From positions 1 through 40,118 of the IMG/VR virus record IMGVR_UViG_3300031730_000013: 40,118 nt of DNA. One strand, 5' to 3'. The notes below the pieces were generated by a model. It was not told the DNA's origin and made no database searches. It was given only the letters and a program-made list of their open reading frames with translations. The stretch comes from a virus. This document shows, one piece after another, positions 8,019-15,548 of this stretch (within the stretch, counting starts at the first letter, position 1; each line of letters opens with the position of its first letter). Both the position numbers and the translations under genes were made by a program.

Positions 8019-8762
8019 ATGCAGTACAGTTTTGGCAGCGGCACCATTTACGGCAAGCGGAACGACGCCGGTCTTTCCGGCCCCGCGACCCCGGTCCTGC
8101 TCGGCGCGCTACAAGGCGCGAGCGTCGAGTTCTCCCTCACGGTCAAGGAACTGTTCGGGCGCAAGCAGTTCCCACTGGCCCTGGGCCGAGGTACCGGCAA
8201 GATCACCGGCAAAGCCGACTTCGCGCAGTTCAACGCCCAGGCCTTCAACGACCTGTTCTTCGGTTCCGGGACGGTCGCGACCGGCTCGACCAGGACGGCC
8301 GTAGAAGAAGCGGCGACGGTCACGGCGAACGTCGTCAACGTCTCGCACAACACCACGTTCACGGCCGATTACGGCGTGATCGCGGCGCTGACAGGCTCGG
8401 TGTACTCGCGCGTTGCGAACGCCCCGGTAGGCGCGCAGTACACCTGCAACGAGACCACCGGTGCGTACGGCTTCAACTCGTCGCAGAACAACGTCGCGCT
8501 GAAGATCAGCTACCTCTACACCGACGCGGCGAACGGCAAGCAGATCACGATCACGAACCAGCTGCTCGGCAACGCTCCGACGTTCGCCACGGTGCTGACC
8601 GAGACGTTCCAGGGCAAATCGTTGACCATGGTCCTCAACCTCTGCATGTCGTCAAAGCTCTCGATGGCGACGAAGCTCGAGGACTTCACCATCCCGGCCT
8701 TCGACTTCTCGGCGATGTCCGATGACGCCGGAAACATCGGCACCATCAGCTTGGAGGAGTGA
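8019..8762 (+). CDS. Major tail tube protein
   Basis: A 247-aa protein with an AGGAGA Shine-Dalgarno, placed between the tail terminator and the tail-assembly chaperone genes, where the tail tube subunit belongs. It has the beta-rich pattern of tube proteins, with segments such as GALQGASVEFSLTVKELFG, YTCNETTGAYGFNSSQNN and the C-terminal EDFTIPAFDFSAMSDDAG. A diverged paralogue of the whole protein is encoded at 13273-14385. Confidence 0.75.
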   Translation: MQYSFGSGTIYGKRNDAGLSGPATPVLLGALQGASVEFSLTVKELFGRKQFPLALGRGTGKITGKADFAQFNAQAFNDLFFGSGTVATGSTRTAVEEAATVTANVVNVSHNTTFTADYGVIAALTGSVYSRVANAPVGAQYTCNETTGAYGFNSSQNNVALKISYLYTDAANGKQITITNQLLGNAPTFATVLTETFQGKSLTMVLNLCMSSKLSMATKLEDFTIPAFDFSAMSDDAGNIGTISLEE

Positions 8763-8775
8763 TCGAGTGGGAACG

Positions 8776-9177
8776 ATGAGCGATGTCATGATCGCGGGCG
8801 TCTCCGAACAGGCGCTCGTGCGCGTCCCGACAGAGCGCAGCCGCGGCGGCGAATGGGTGACGCTCGGCGACGAGCAATACCGCATCCCGCCGCTCGCGTT
8901 CCGCGCGATCCAGGATCTCGGCGAGGACATCGAGAGCCTGAAGAACATCGTCGGCCGACCGTCGCCTCAGCAGATGGGCGTCGTCGGCCGTATCGTACTG
9001 GCGGCCATGCAGCGCAACTATCCGTCGATGACGATGGAACTGCTCGACGACATGCTGGACATCGGCAACTACCAGGCCGTGCTCGGCGCCGTGCTCAGCA
9101 TCGGCGGATTCCGCAAGGCCGAGGGCGCGCCGGGGGAAGCGCTGGCGTCGATTGGGACGTCGTCTACGTCAGCCTGA
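8776..9177 (+). CDS. Tail-assembly chaperone (gpG-like)
   Basis: A 133-aa product starting MSDVMIAGVSEQALVRVPTE; a GTG at 8767 is an alternative start. It lies between the tail tube and the tape measure, the place of lambda gpG, which coats the tape measure during tail assembly. A run of five G before the end of the frame (9132-9136) would let ribosomes shift by -1 into the downstream frame and make a longer G-T product. The 0 frame ends 39 nt after the shift site. Confidence 0.7.
   Translation: MSDVMIAGVSEQALVRVPTERSRGGEWVTLGDEQYRIPPLAFRAIQDLGEDIESLKNIVGRPSPQQMGVVGRIVLAAMQRNYPSMTMELLDDMLDIGNYQAVLGAVLSIGGFRKAEGAPGEALASIGTSSTSA
9132..9138 (+). other. Probable -1 programmed frameshift site of the tail chaperone genes
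   Basis: GGGGGAA at 9132-9138, read in the 0 frame as CCG GGG GAA. A P-site tRNA on GGG can re-pair perfectly one base back. The second frame is open for over 300 nt, lacks a good start and ends inside the tape-measure start, as in lambda G/GT. The A-site codon would not re-pair well, so the mechanism may be single-site slippage. Confidence 0.6.
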
Positions 9178-9458
9178 TCGACGCCTTCGGCTGGACATGG
9201 GAGTACATCGACGAGGAAATGACGCTGCCGCGGCTGGACGCGATCAGCGCGCACTGGCGCAAGGTGCCGCCACTGTCGGTGAGCGTCGCGGCGATCGCGG
9301 CCGTGCTCGGCGCGACGCCGGCGGCAAGAGGATCAGGAAAGACCGGCGGCGCGCCTAAGCCGCCGGTCGAGCAAGACCTGAACGCGTTGATGGACCTCCT
9401 CGGCGCCTCGGGTTTCTCTCAAGGAAAACCGGAATGGCTGAAGGCGGCAACGAAGTAA
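9132..9458 (+). CDS. Tail-assembly chaperone T extension (-1 frame, gpGT-like)
   Basis: A frame at -1 to the G-like gene encodes GVDWDVVYVSLIDAFGWTW, EYIDEEMTLPRLDAISAHW and a Gly/Ala/Pro-rich C-terminus. The WTWEYIDEEMTLPRL pattern is typical of gpT-like extensions. There is no convincing start codon or Shine-Dalgarno of its own, which supports expression as a G-T fusion. The stop at 9456-9458 lies inside the tape-measure gene, as in related phages. Confidence 0.65.
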   Translation, partial: GGSAGVDWDVVYVSLIDAFGWTWEYIDEEMTLPRLDAISAHWRKVPPLSVSVAAIAAVLGATPAARGSGKTGGAPKPPVEQDLNALMDLLGASGFSQGKPEWLKAATK

Positions 9459-12400
9459 ACGTCAAGTTCGGCGCCTCGATCGACGACCTCAAGTCGAAGC
9501 TTGGCGAGGTCAGCGGCATCTTCGACGAGTTGCTCAAGCACTGGAAAGGCTTCGCTGCTGCTGCGGCCGGCGGAGCCGCCTTCTCCGAGATCATCGGCGA
9601 CACGATCAAGATCAACAGCGCGGCCAACGGCCTGAGCAAGACGCTCGGCATCACGGCCGAAGAGGCCGGCACGCTCAACACCGCCCTGGGCGACATCGGC
9701 AGCGACGCCGAGACCTATAGCGGCGCGTTCCTGAAGTTCAATCGCAGCCTGCGCCAGAACAGCGAAGAACTGAAGAATCTAGGCGTCGATGTCGCCGGCT
9801 TCACCAGCGGGCAGAAGAGCTCGAATCAGCTATTCCAAGAGGCGATCAAGATCGTCGGCCAGTACAAGCCCGGCATCGATCAGACGCAAGTCGCGATGCA
9901 GCTGTTCGGCCGCAACGTCGACGATGTTCGAAAGCTCCTCAAGCTCAACAACGACGTGCTGGAAGAGGCGCGCAAGAAGAACGAAGAGCTCAACCTCACG
10001 ATCACCAAGGAAGGTCTCGACGCAGTCAAGAAGTACAAGCTCGCGTTGAACGACGTGCACGATGTCTACGACGGCATCGTCAAGACAATCGGCGAGGCCG
10101 TGATCCCGATCTTCACCGAGAGCGCGAATCAGCTTGCGTCGTTCGGACCGACGATCGTGGAGGGTACGAAGTACGCCGTCGGCGTCTTCGTTGAGCTTTG
10201 GCGCGGCGCGCGCGACTTGGTCTTCGAAGTCGTCGGCGCGATCGTCGACATCGCCGGCGCGGTACGCGATGCTCTGCACGACTTGTTCGGCGGCGAGACG
10301 TTGTCCGCGATGCAGATCTTCAAGAACGCGCTTGCGGTCGTGCAGATCGTCTTCATCGGCTTCCGGATCGCGGTCGAGGAGGTCGTGAACATCGTGAAGA
10401 CCGGCATCGCGGTGATGTCCAGCGCCTTCGGCTACTTCGCGACCGTGGCCGACAAGGCCCTGCATCTCGACTTCGCCGGCGCGAAGGCCGAGTTTCAGGC
10501 CGGGGTCGATGAGCGCAACCGGATCCTCGCTGAGGGCGTGGCGCGCGCTGTGGCCATTGCGAGCAAGGGCGCCGAAGATCTGGACCGAGCGGCAATGCGC
10601 CCCCTTACGCCGCAGGCCCAGGGCACGCCAGCGAACGCGGCGCCAGGAAGCGGCACCAAGACAACCCCCATCGTCGACAAGACCGCCCAGGCGCAGGCAG
10701 CGGCCCTTGCTGCGGCCCTGATGCAACTGCAGAAGGCCCAGGAAGAAGGATCGCTGGCGCTGGCCAAGGAATACCTCGCCGAGAGCCAGTCGCTGCTTGA
10801 CGATCAGTACAAGCAGAACCTGGTCAGCATCGACACCTACTACGCGACGAAGCTGTCGATCGAGAAGGCTGGCATCGACCTGTCCATCGCCGCCAAGCAG
10901 CGCGAGCTCGATGCCGCCAAGGCCGCAGAGAAGGCAGTGCCGGCTGGTGCGGCGCATGAGGCCGAGCGCGTCAAGATGCAGACGCAGGAAGCCAAGCTCC
11001 TGGCCGAGGTCAACATCCTGACGGCGCAGCGCGGCGATGTCGAGCGCAAGAACGCTGCTGAGTTCAGGATCGCGCAGCAGCAACGCATAGATGCGCTATC
11101 GCAGGTGGCTGTCGGCGCGCAGAAGTCGAGCGCAGACAACCAGATCGGCCGCGAGAAGTCGGACCTTGATGCGCTGCGCCAGATGCGCCAGATCAGCGCC
11201 GACGAGGCGTTCGAGATCCAGCGCAAGCTCGAAGAGCGCAGTTTCGCCGCCGCCGCCGAGGCGCTGGACGCCAAGCAGCAGCTTGTGCATGACGATGTCG
11301 TCAAGCAGGCCGAGCTCAATGCCGAGCGCCTGAACCTCGAACAGCAGCATCAGAACCGAATCGTCGAGATCGACCGGGCGGCCACGCTGCAAAGCGCGCG
11401 CTACAGCCTCCAGGCGCAGCAGAGCGTGCAGGACGGTTTCGCGACGATGGTCGATGACCTCCTGACCGGCGTCGACAAGATCAGCGACGTATGGCGGAAG
11501 TTCGAGATCAGCATCGCGAACGCCTTCACGCATCTGATCGCCCAGAAGTTCACCGACCAGTTGTTCGACGTCACCGGCATCAACAAGGCGATCGACACGA
11601 TGGTTAACGTCGTCACGACGGGCCTCCAGACGATTCTTTCGAAGTTCATCACGACGAAGACAACTCAGGTAGTTCTAGAGAACACTACCGCCGCCAAAAC
11701 GAAGGCCGTCGAGAGCGCATCCGCAGCTTCTTCGGTTGCGACGGAGAGCGCAGCTGTCGCACAACGTACGGCAGCAGAGCTCGAGGCAGAAACCATTCGG
11801 ACGGCGTCCGCGACGAGTGGGTCTACTGCCCGCATGGCCCTGATAGAGACCGAAGGTGTTGCTGCAATCACCATGCAGCAGGCGGTCACTGTCGCAGGGA
11901 TCCTGGGGTACGCAGCAGAGGCCGCAGTAGCGGCCATGGCATCGGTTGCGGCCATTCCGTTCTACGGGTGGGCGATGGCGCCTGAAGTCGGGGCGGCCAC
12001 CTATGCGGCTGGCTTGGCCTACTTGGCATCAGCCGCTGGTGGTTGGGGCGATGTGCCTGAAGACCAACTCGCGCAAATTCACAGAAAGGAAATGGTGCTT
12101 CCAGCTCCGCTTGCCGCGGGCATTCGAGACATGATTGGAAGCGGCGGCGTTAACCCGCTGATGCAGGCCACCACCATGATCAATCAGGCATTCGCGCAAG
12201 GCGCATCCGCCGACCATGGCTATGGCGCTGCCGCGGCGAACGGACCGCAATGGTCGATGCCGACCGCGGCCTTCTCCTCAGTCGCCCAAACCCGCGCCGG
12301 CGCGTCGCCGAGCTCGAGCGCGATCGACGCGGCCCGACAGGGAGTTGCCGGTGGCCAGGGCGACGTGCACCTGCATGTATCCGCGATCGATGGCCAGGAC

Positions 12401-12490
12401 GTGAAGCGCTTCTTCGAGCAGAACAAGCGCCCGCTCGCGAACACGCTACGCCAGATGGGACGGGACGCCATGCCGGTGAAGGGCGGATGA
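9434..12490 (+). CDS. Tape measure protein
   Basis: At 1018 aa this is the longest protein in the window, directly after the G/T genes. It has long helical and coiled-coil stretches (residues ~420-680, Gln/Glu/Ala/Lys-rich), an early hydrophobic helix (WKGFAAAAAGGAAFSEIIG), and a hydrophobic Ala-rich region around residues 810-880. By the usual rule of about 0.15 nm per residue, the tail would be roughly 150 nm long. The start overlaps the end of the T frame. Confidence 0.9.
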   Translation: MAEGGNEVNVKFGASIDDLKSKLGEVSGIFDELLKHWKGFAAAAAGGAAFSEIIGDTIKINSAANGLSKTLGITAEEAGTLNTALGDIGSDAETYSGAFLKFNRSLRQNSEELKNLGVDVAGFTSGQKSSNQLFQEAIKIVGQYKPGIDQTQVAMQLFGRNVDDVRKLLKLNNDVLEEARKKNEELNLTITKEGLDAVKKYKLALNDVHDVYDGIVKTIGEAVIPIFTESANQLASFGPTIVEGTKYAVGVFVELWRGARDLVFEVVGAIVDIAGAVRDALHDLFGGETLSAMQIFKNALAVVQIVFIGFRIAVEEVVNIVKTGIAVMSSAFGYFATVADKALHLDFAGAKAEFQAGVDERNRILAEGVARAVAIASKGAEDLDRAAMRPLTPQAQGTPANAAPGSGTKTTPIVDKTAQAQAAALAAALMQLQKAQEEGSLALAKEYLAESQSLLDDQYKQNLVSIDTYYATKLSIEKAGIDLSIAAKQRELDAAKAAEKAVPAGAAHEAERVKMQTQEAKLLAEVNILTAQRGDVERKNAAEFRIAQQQRIDALSQVAVGAQKSSADNQIGREKSDLDALRQMRQISADEAFEIQRKLEERSFAAAAEALDAKQQLVHDDVVKQAELNAERLNLEQQHQNRIVEIDRAATLQSARYSLQAQQSVQDGFATMVDDLLTGVDKISDVWRKFEISIANAFTHLIAQKFTDQLFDVTGINKAIDTMVNVVTTGLQTILSKFITTKTTQVVLENTTAAKTKAVESASAASSVATESAAVAQRTAAELEAETIRTASATSGSTARMALIETEGVAAITMQQAVTVAGILGYAAEAAVAAMASVAAIPFYGWAMAPEVGAATYAAGLAYLASAAGGWGDVPEDQLAQIHRKEMVLPAPLAAGIRDMIGSGGVNPLMQATTMINQAFAQGASADHGYGAAAANGPQWSMPTAAFSSVAQTRAGASPSSSAIDAARQGVAGGQGDVHLHVSAIDGQDVKRFFEQNKRPLANTLRQMGRDAMPVKGG

Positions 12491-12494
12491 GGCA

Positions 12495-13100
12495 ATGGGA
12501 AACGCCCTATACCCGACGCTGGCTGGCCTGACCTGGAACAACAAGAAGGTCCCGGAGTTCAACACCATCATCCAGCGCTCGGTCGACTTGAGCGAACTAC
12601 GCGGATCGTTCACGAGCACGCCAGTCTACAACTGCACGCTAACCTACGATCTGCTGCGCGACGACTCGACATGGAACGAGCTCGACTCGCTGATGGGATT
12701 CTTTCTTGCGAGGCAAGGCAAGTTCGATTCCTGGCTGTTCCTTGATGACAGCGATTCGGTCGCGCTGCTCGAAGACTTCGGAACCGGCGACAACGTCACG
12801 ACCGGCTTTCAATTGACACGCTCGCTCGGCGCCTTCACCGAAGACGTGAAAAACATCGGTCTGAGCCCGAGCATCTACAAGGCCGGCGTCCTGCAGTCGG
12901 GAGGGAACTATTCCATTAACTCCACTGGCCTAGTGACATTCGTATCGGCGCCAGCCGCGAATGCTGCGCTCACGTGGTCAGGCACCTACTACATGCGCTG
13001 CAGATTCAAGGAAGATACGAGCGAGTTCAACCAGTTCATGTATCGGCTTTGGGAAGCCAAGCAAGTCGAGTTCATAGGCTCATTCGGGACGAAGATATGA
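12495..13100 (+). CDS. DUF2460 family distal tail protein
   Basis: 201 aa starting MGNALYPTLAGLTWNNKKVP. The pattern of YPTLAGLTW near the N-terminus, TYDLLRDDSTWNELDSLMGFFLARQGKFDSW-type sequence and a final YRLWEAKQVEFIGS matches DUF2460, found in tail tips downstream of the tape measure in siphophages and gene transfer agents. Position, length and overlap (ATGA) with the next gene agree with this. Confidence 0.8.
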   Translation: MGNALYPTLAGLTWNNKKVPEFNTIIQRSVDLSELRGSFTSTPVYNCTLTYDLLRDDSTWNELDSLMGFFLARQGKFDSWLFLDDSDSVALLEDFGTGDNVTTGFQLTRSLGAFTEDVKNIGLSPSIYKAGVLQSGGNYSINSTGLVTFVSAPAANAALTWSGTYYMRCRFKEDTSEFNQFMYRLWEAKQVEFIGSFGTKI

Positions 13101-13273
13101 AGAGCGCCAGCGCCGCGCTAATCGCTCTCCTCGCGGCATCGAAAGAGTACGCGATGACGGAGACTTACACCTTCACGCTGATCGACGGATCGACGCTCGT
13201 CTACACGGTTGGAGATCCTGATAACGGGACGCAGGCGGACCCGAGCGAGATTCAGGCGCCGATCATCACGTAA
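13097..13273 (+). CDS. N-terminal fragment of a split DUF2163 tail protein
   Basis: A 58-aa product, MKSASAALIALLAASKEYAM then ETYTFTLIDGSTLVYTVGDPD. This is the N-terminus of DUF2163/BR0599-type tail proteins, which normally continue directly into a region reading KRGxxRxxIGxEVD. Here the frame stops instead, with TAATG overlapping the start of an inserted gene. The continuing sequence (PIVKRGTIRNVIGVEVDEIS) appears 1.1 kb downstream at the start of a separate gene. The gene therefore seems to have been broken by insertion, and the two halves may work as separate chains. Confidence 0.75.
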   Translation: MKSASAALIALLAASKEYAMTETYTFTLIDGSTLVYTVGDPDNGTQADPSEIQAPIIT

Positions 13274-14385
13274 TGGACCAATACGTCTTCAGCGCTGGTG
13301 CTCTCTTCTACAAGCCAAGCGGAAATTCTCCCACGCCGATGCAGTTCGGTGCATTGCAAGGGGTCACGCTGACGGCATCTTTCGCTGAGCGCCAGGCCTA
13401 TGGCAGAAATGTCTTCCCTCTCAAGATCATGCGAGGAGCAGGAAAACTGACGGGGCAAGCTCATTTCGCGTCAATCGACGCTCGACTGTTCTCTGATTTG
13501 GTCGTTGGGAACAGCGCCCCATCATCGGGCGCTATCAGGATCGTCACGGACGAGCCGCATACCGTCTCAAGTGCGTCAGCAAATGCGGCCCATGCCGCAA
13601 ATTTCGTCGGCGACCTAGGCGTTGTCAGGGCCTCTAATTCGGCCGCTTACGAGCGTGTGTTGTCGGGTCCTATCGGGCGGCAATATACCTGCAACGAGAC
13701 GACAGGGGTCTACGGATTCGATTCGCCTCAGAACGGCAAAGATATTCTTCTAAGATACTCATGGCAGGATTCTTCATCCGGATCATCGGTCGCACTTCAA
13801 AATCAGCAGCAGGCCGCGTCTCCGTATTTTCAGATAGTTCTCAATGAGAGTTTTCAAGGACAGCAGATGACGGTTGTCCTGAACGCCTGTTGCAGCACAA
13901 AACTTTCAGCCCAATTCAGCAAAGATGATTTCACGATCCCGCAATTCGAGTTTGTCTCTATGCAGGACTCGAACGGGGTTGTCGGAACAATAAGCCTAGA
14001 ATGGCCTAGCGATCTTGAGTTCGCAGGTCAAGTAAATCTCGTCGCTCCTGCTAATTGTGGTCTATCTCCATCGGTCGGCCTGACTATCAGCGGACTTGAT
14101 GCCGCAGCGACATATCTCGTCACGGAGCCGTATGGATTGCCGCAAGTCGCGTGGTCCGCGTTCCCATCGGGTAACTTGTGGCAGCACGCGGTATATATAG
14201 GAAATGGCAATTCGACGCTGTATCAATTTGGCGACGGCATCCAATACTCATCGCCGGAGCAGGCGAGAGCTGCTTTCGTTGGAGGAAACATTACCGGATT
14301 TAGCAACTATACGTTCTGGATAAATGACAATAACCCGTTCGATGACCGCGGCGGCCTATCGGTGGTCATCTGGAAGTATGTCTAA
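13273..14385 (+). CDS. Tail-tube paralogue with C-terminal extension, inserted in DUF2163
   Basis: A 370-aa protein. Residues 1-~245 are a diverged copy of the tail tube protein at 8019-8762. Shared features include FGALQGVTL/LGALQGASV, GRNVFPLKIMRGAGKLTGQA/GRKQFPLALGRGTGKITGKA, QYTCNETTG(V/A)YGF, and FQGQQMTVVLN/FQGKSLTMVLN. The remaining ~125 residues (from DLEFAGQVNL) are new, beta-rich and Gly/Asn/Tyr-rich, and end GGLSVVIWKYV; the family is not recognised. Codon use is clearly less GC-rich than in the neighbours, which points to recent acquisition. It could be a minor or alternate tube subunit carrying a surface or binding domain. Confidence 0.75.
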   Translation: MDQYVFSAGALFYKPSGNSPTPMQFGALQGVTLTASFAERQAYGRNVFPLKIMRGAGKLTGQAHFASIDARLFSDLVVGNSAPSSGAIRIVTDEPHTVSSASANAAHAANFVGDLGVVRASNSAAYERVLSGPIGRQYTCNETTGVYGFDSPQNGKDILLRYSWQDSSSGSSVALQNQQQAASPYFQIVLNESFQGQQMTVVLNACCSTKLSAQFSKDDFTIPQFEFVSMQDSNGVVGTISLEWPSDLEFAGQVNLVAPANCGLSPSVGLTISGLDAAATYLVTEPYGLPQVAWSAFPSGNLWQHAVYIGNGNSTLYQFGDGIQYSSPEQARAAFVGGNITGFSNYTFWINDNNPFDDRGGLSVVIWKYV

Positions 14386-14388
14386 GCC

Positions 14389-15090
14389 ATGAGTGACCCA
14401 ATCGTCAAGCGCGGCACGATTCGCAACGTCATCGGCGTCGAGGTCGACGAGATCAGTGTCAGCCTGCTGTGCAACAGCGATACGTTGGTCGGCAACATGC
14501 CGCTGGCACAGTTCGCGCGTCAGGGCGGATTCGACGGCGCAAGGCTTGTCGTGACGCGATCATTCTCGGCAAGCCATGCCAGCTCGGCCTGTGGGACCCT
14601 GCATCTGTTCAGTGGCCGCGTTGGACCGCTGACGATCAGCGGCAGCGAAGTCGCAATGACGATCAAGTCGGACCTTGAACTGCTTGACATCATGATGCCG
14701 CGGAACACCTACCAGGCATCCTGCATGCATACCCTCTACGACTCGGGCTGCAACCTGAGCGCCGCGACGTTCACGGTCACCGGAAACACCACTGGCGGCA
14801 GCACGACGAGTGTCGTCAATTCGAATCTCGCGCAGGCCGACGGCTACTTCAGTCTCGGCGTCATGCAATTTACCAGCGGGCAGAACAACCAAGTCGCAAG
14901 ATCGGTCAAGGTGTACGCGAATGGCTCTCTCACTCCGGTGCAACCACTGCCATTTGCGCCGGCCGCTGGAGATCATTTCACTGTGCGCCCTGGGTGCGAC
15001 AAGCAGCAGGCGACGTGCAATGTCAAATTCTCGAATCTCCTGAACTTCCGCGGATTCCCGTTCATTCCGACGCCCGAAGCGAGTTATTGA
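14389..15090 (+). CDS. C-terminal part of split DUF2163 tail protein
   Basis: A 233-aa product that starts MSDPIVKRGTIRNVIGVEVD, which is mid-family sequence for DUF2163/BR0599 proteins. It goes on with FDGARLVVTRSF, TIKSDLELLDIMMPRNTYQA, CMHTLYDSGCNLS and the C-terminal signature PGCDKQQATCNVKFSN then NFRGFPFIPTPE. The family N-terminus is on the separate frame at 13097-13273. Codon use returns to the high-GC pattern. The protein belongs to the distal tail, next to the NlpC/P60 and tip proteins. Confidence 0.85.
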   Translation: MSDPIVKRGTIRNVIGVEVDEISVSLLCNSDTLVGNMPLAQFARQGGFDGARLVVTRSFSASHASSACGTLHLFSGRVGPLTISGSEVAMTIKSDLELLDIMMPRNTYQASCMHTLYDSGCNLSAATFTVTGNTTGGSTTSVVNSNLAQADGYFSLGVMQFTSGQNNQVARSVKVYANGSLTPVQPLPFAPAAGDHFTVRPGCDKQQATCNVKFSNLLNFRGFPFIPTPEASY

Positions 15091-15548
15091 TGGAGGCGTG
15101 GCGAACGGCCGTCGTCGAGGAATCGAAGAGCTGGCTTCGGACTCCCTGGGCACATGAGGCCAGAATCAAGGGGGCCGGCGTCGACTGCGGCCAACTGATC
15201 ATCGCCTCATTCATCGGCGCAGGCCTCGTGCCGCATTTCGAGACCGGCTCATACCCTCAGGACTGGATGTTGCATCAGGCCGGAGAGCGCTATCTTGGAT
15301 GGGTCGAGCAGTACCTTGACCGGGTCGACGTTCCGCGGCCCGCAGATGTCGCCGTGTGGCGCTTTGGGAAGTGCTTTTCCCACGGCGCGATCGTCATCGA
15401 TTGGCCGCTCATGATCCACGCGTACAGGCGAGAGCGCTCTGTGGTCTATGGGGACGCAACCAAGGGCAGCATCTCGCGTGAGCATTTGGCAGAGGGCGGA
15501 ACGGTCGACCGCGAGGTGCGCTTTTATTCCATCGCCGGGAGACTCTGA
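15090..15548 (+). CDS. NlpC/P60 family tail-tip peptidase
   Basis: 152 aa with the start at 15090 overlapping the previous stop (TGATG). The active-site Cys33 is in GVDCGQLIIAS and the His98 is in FSHGAIVIDW. Both lie in the usual context of NlpC/P60 cysteine peptidases, which cleave peptide cross-links of peptidoglycan. Placement between DUF2163 and the tip protein is standard for siphophages such as lambda (gpK position), so it likely opens the cell wall during DNA entry rather than at lysis. Confidence 0.85.
   Translation: MEAWRTAVVEESKSWLRTPWAHEARIKGAGVDCGQLIIASFIGAGLVPHFETGSYPQDWMLHQAGERYLGWVEQYLDRVDVPRPADVAVWRFGKCFSHGAIVIDWPLMIHAYRRERSVVYGDATKGSISREHLAEGGTVDREVRFYSIAGRL

Noticed and set aside
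13273-14385. Variable protein of a diversity-generating retroelement
   Set aside because: The C-terminal domain looked like a possible target, but no reverse transcriptase and no template/variable repeat pair was found.
15090-15548. Endolysin
   Set aside because: The NlpC/P60 peptidase is in the tail-tip block, coupled to the tip gene, so an entry role is more likely than lysis.
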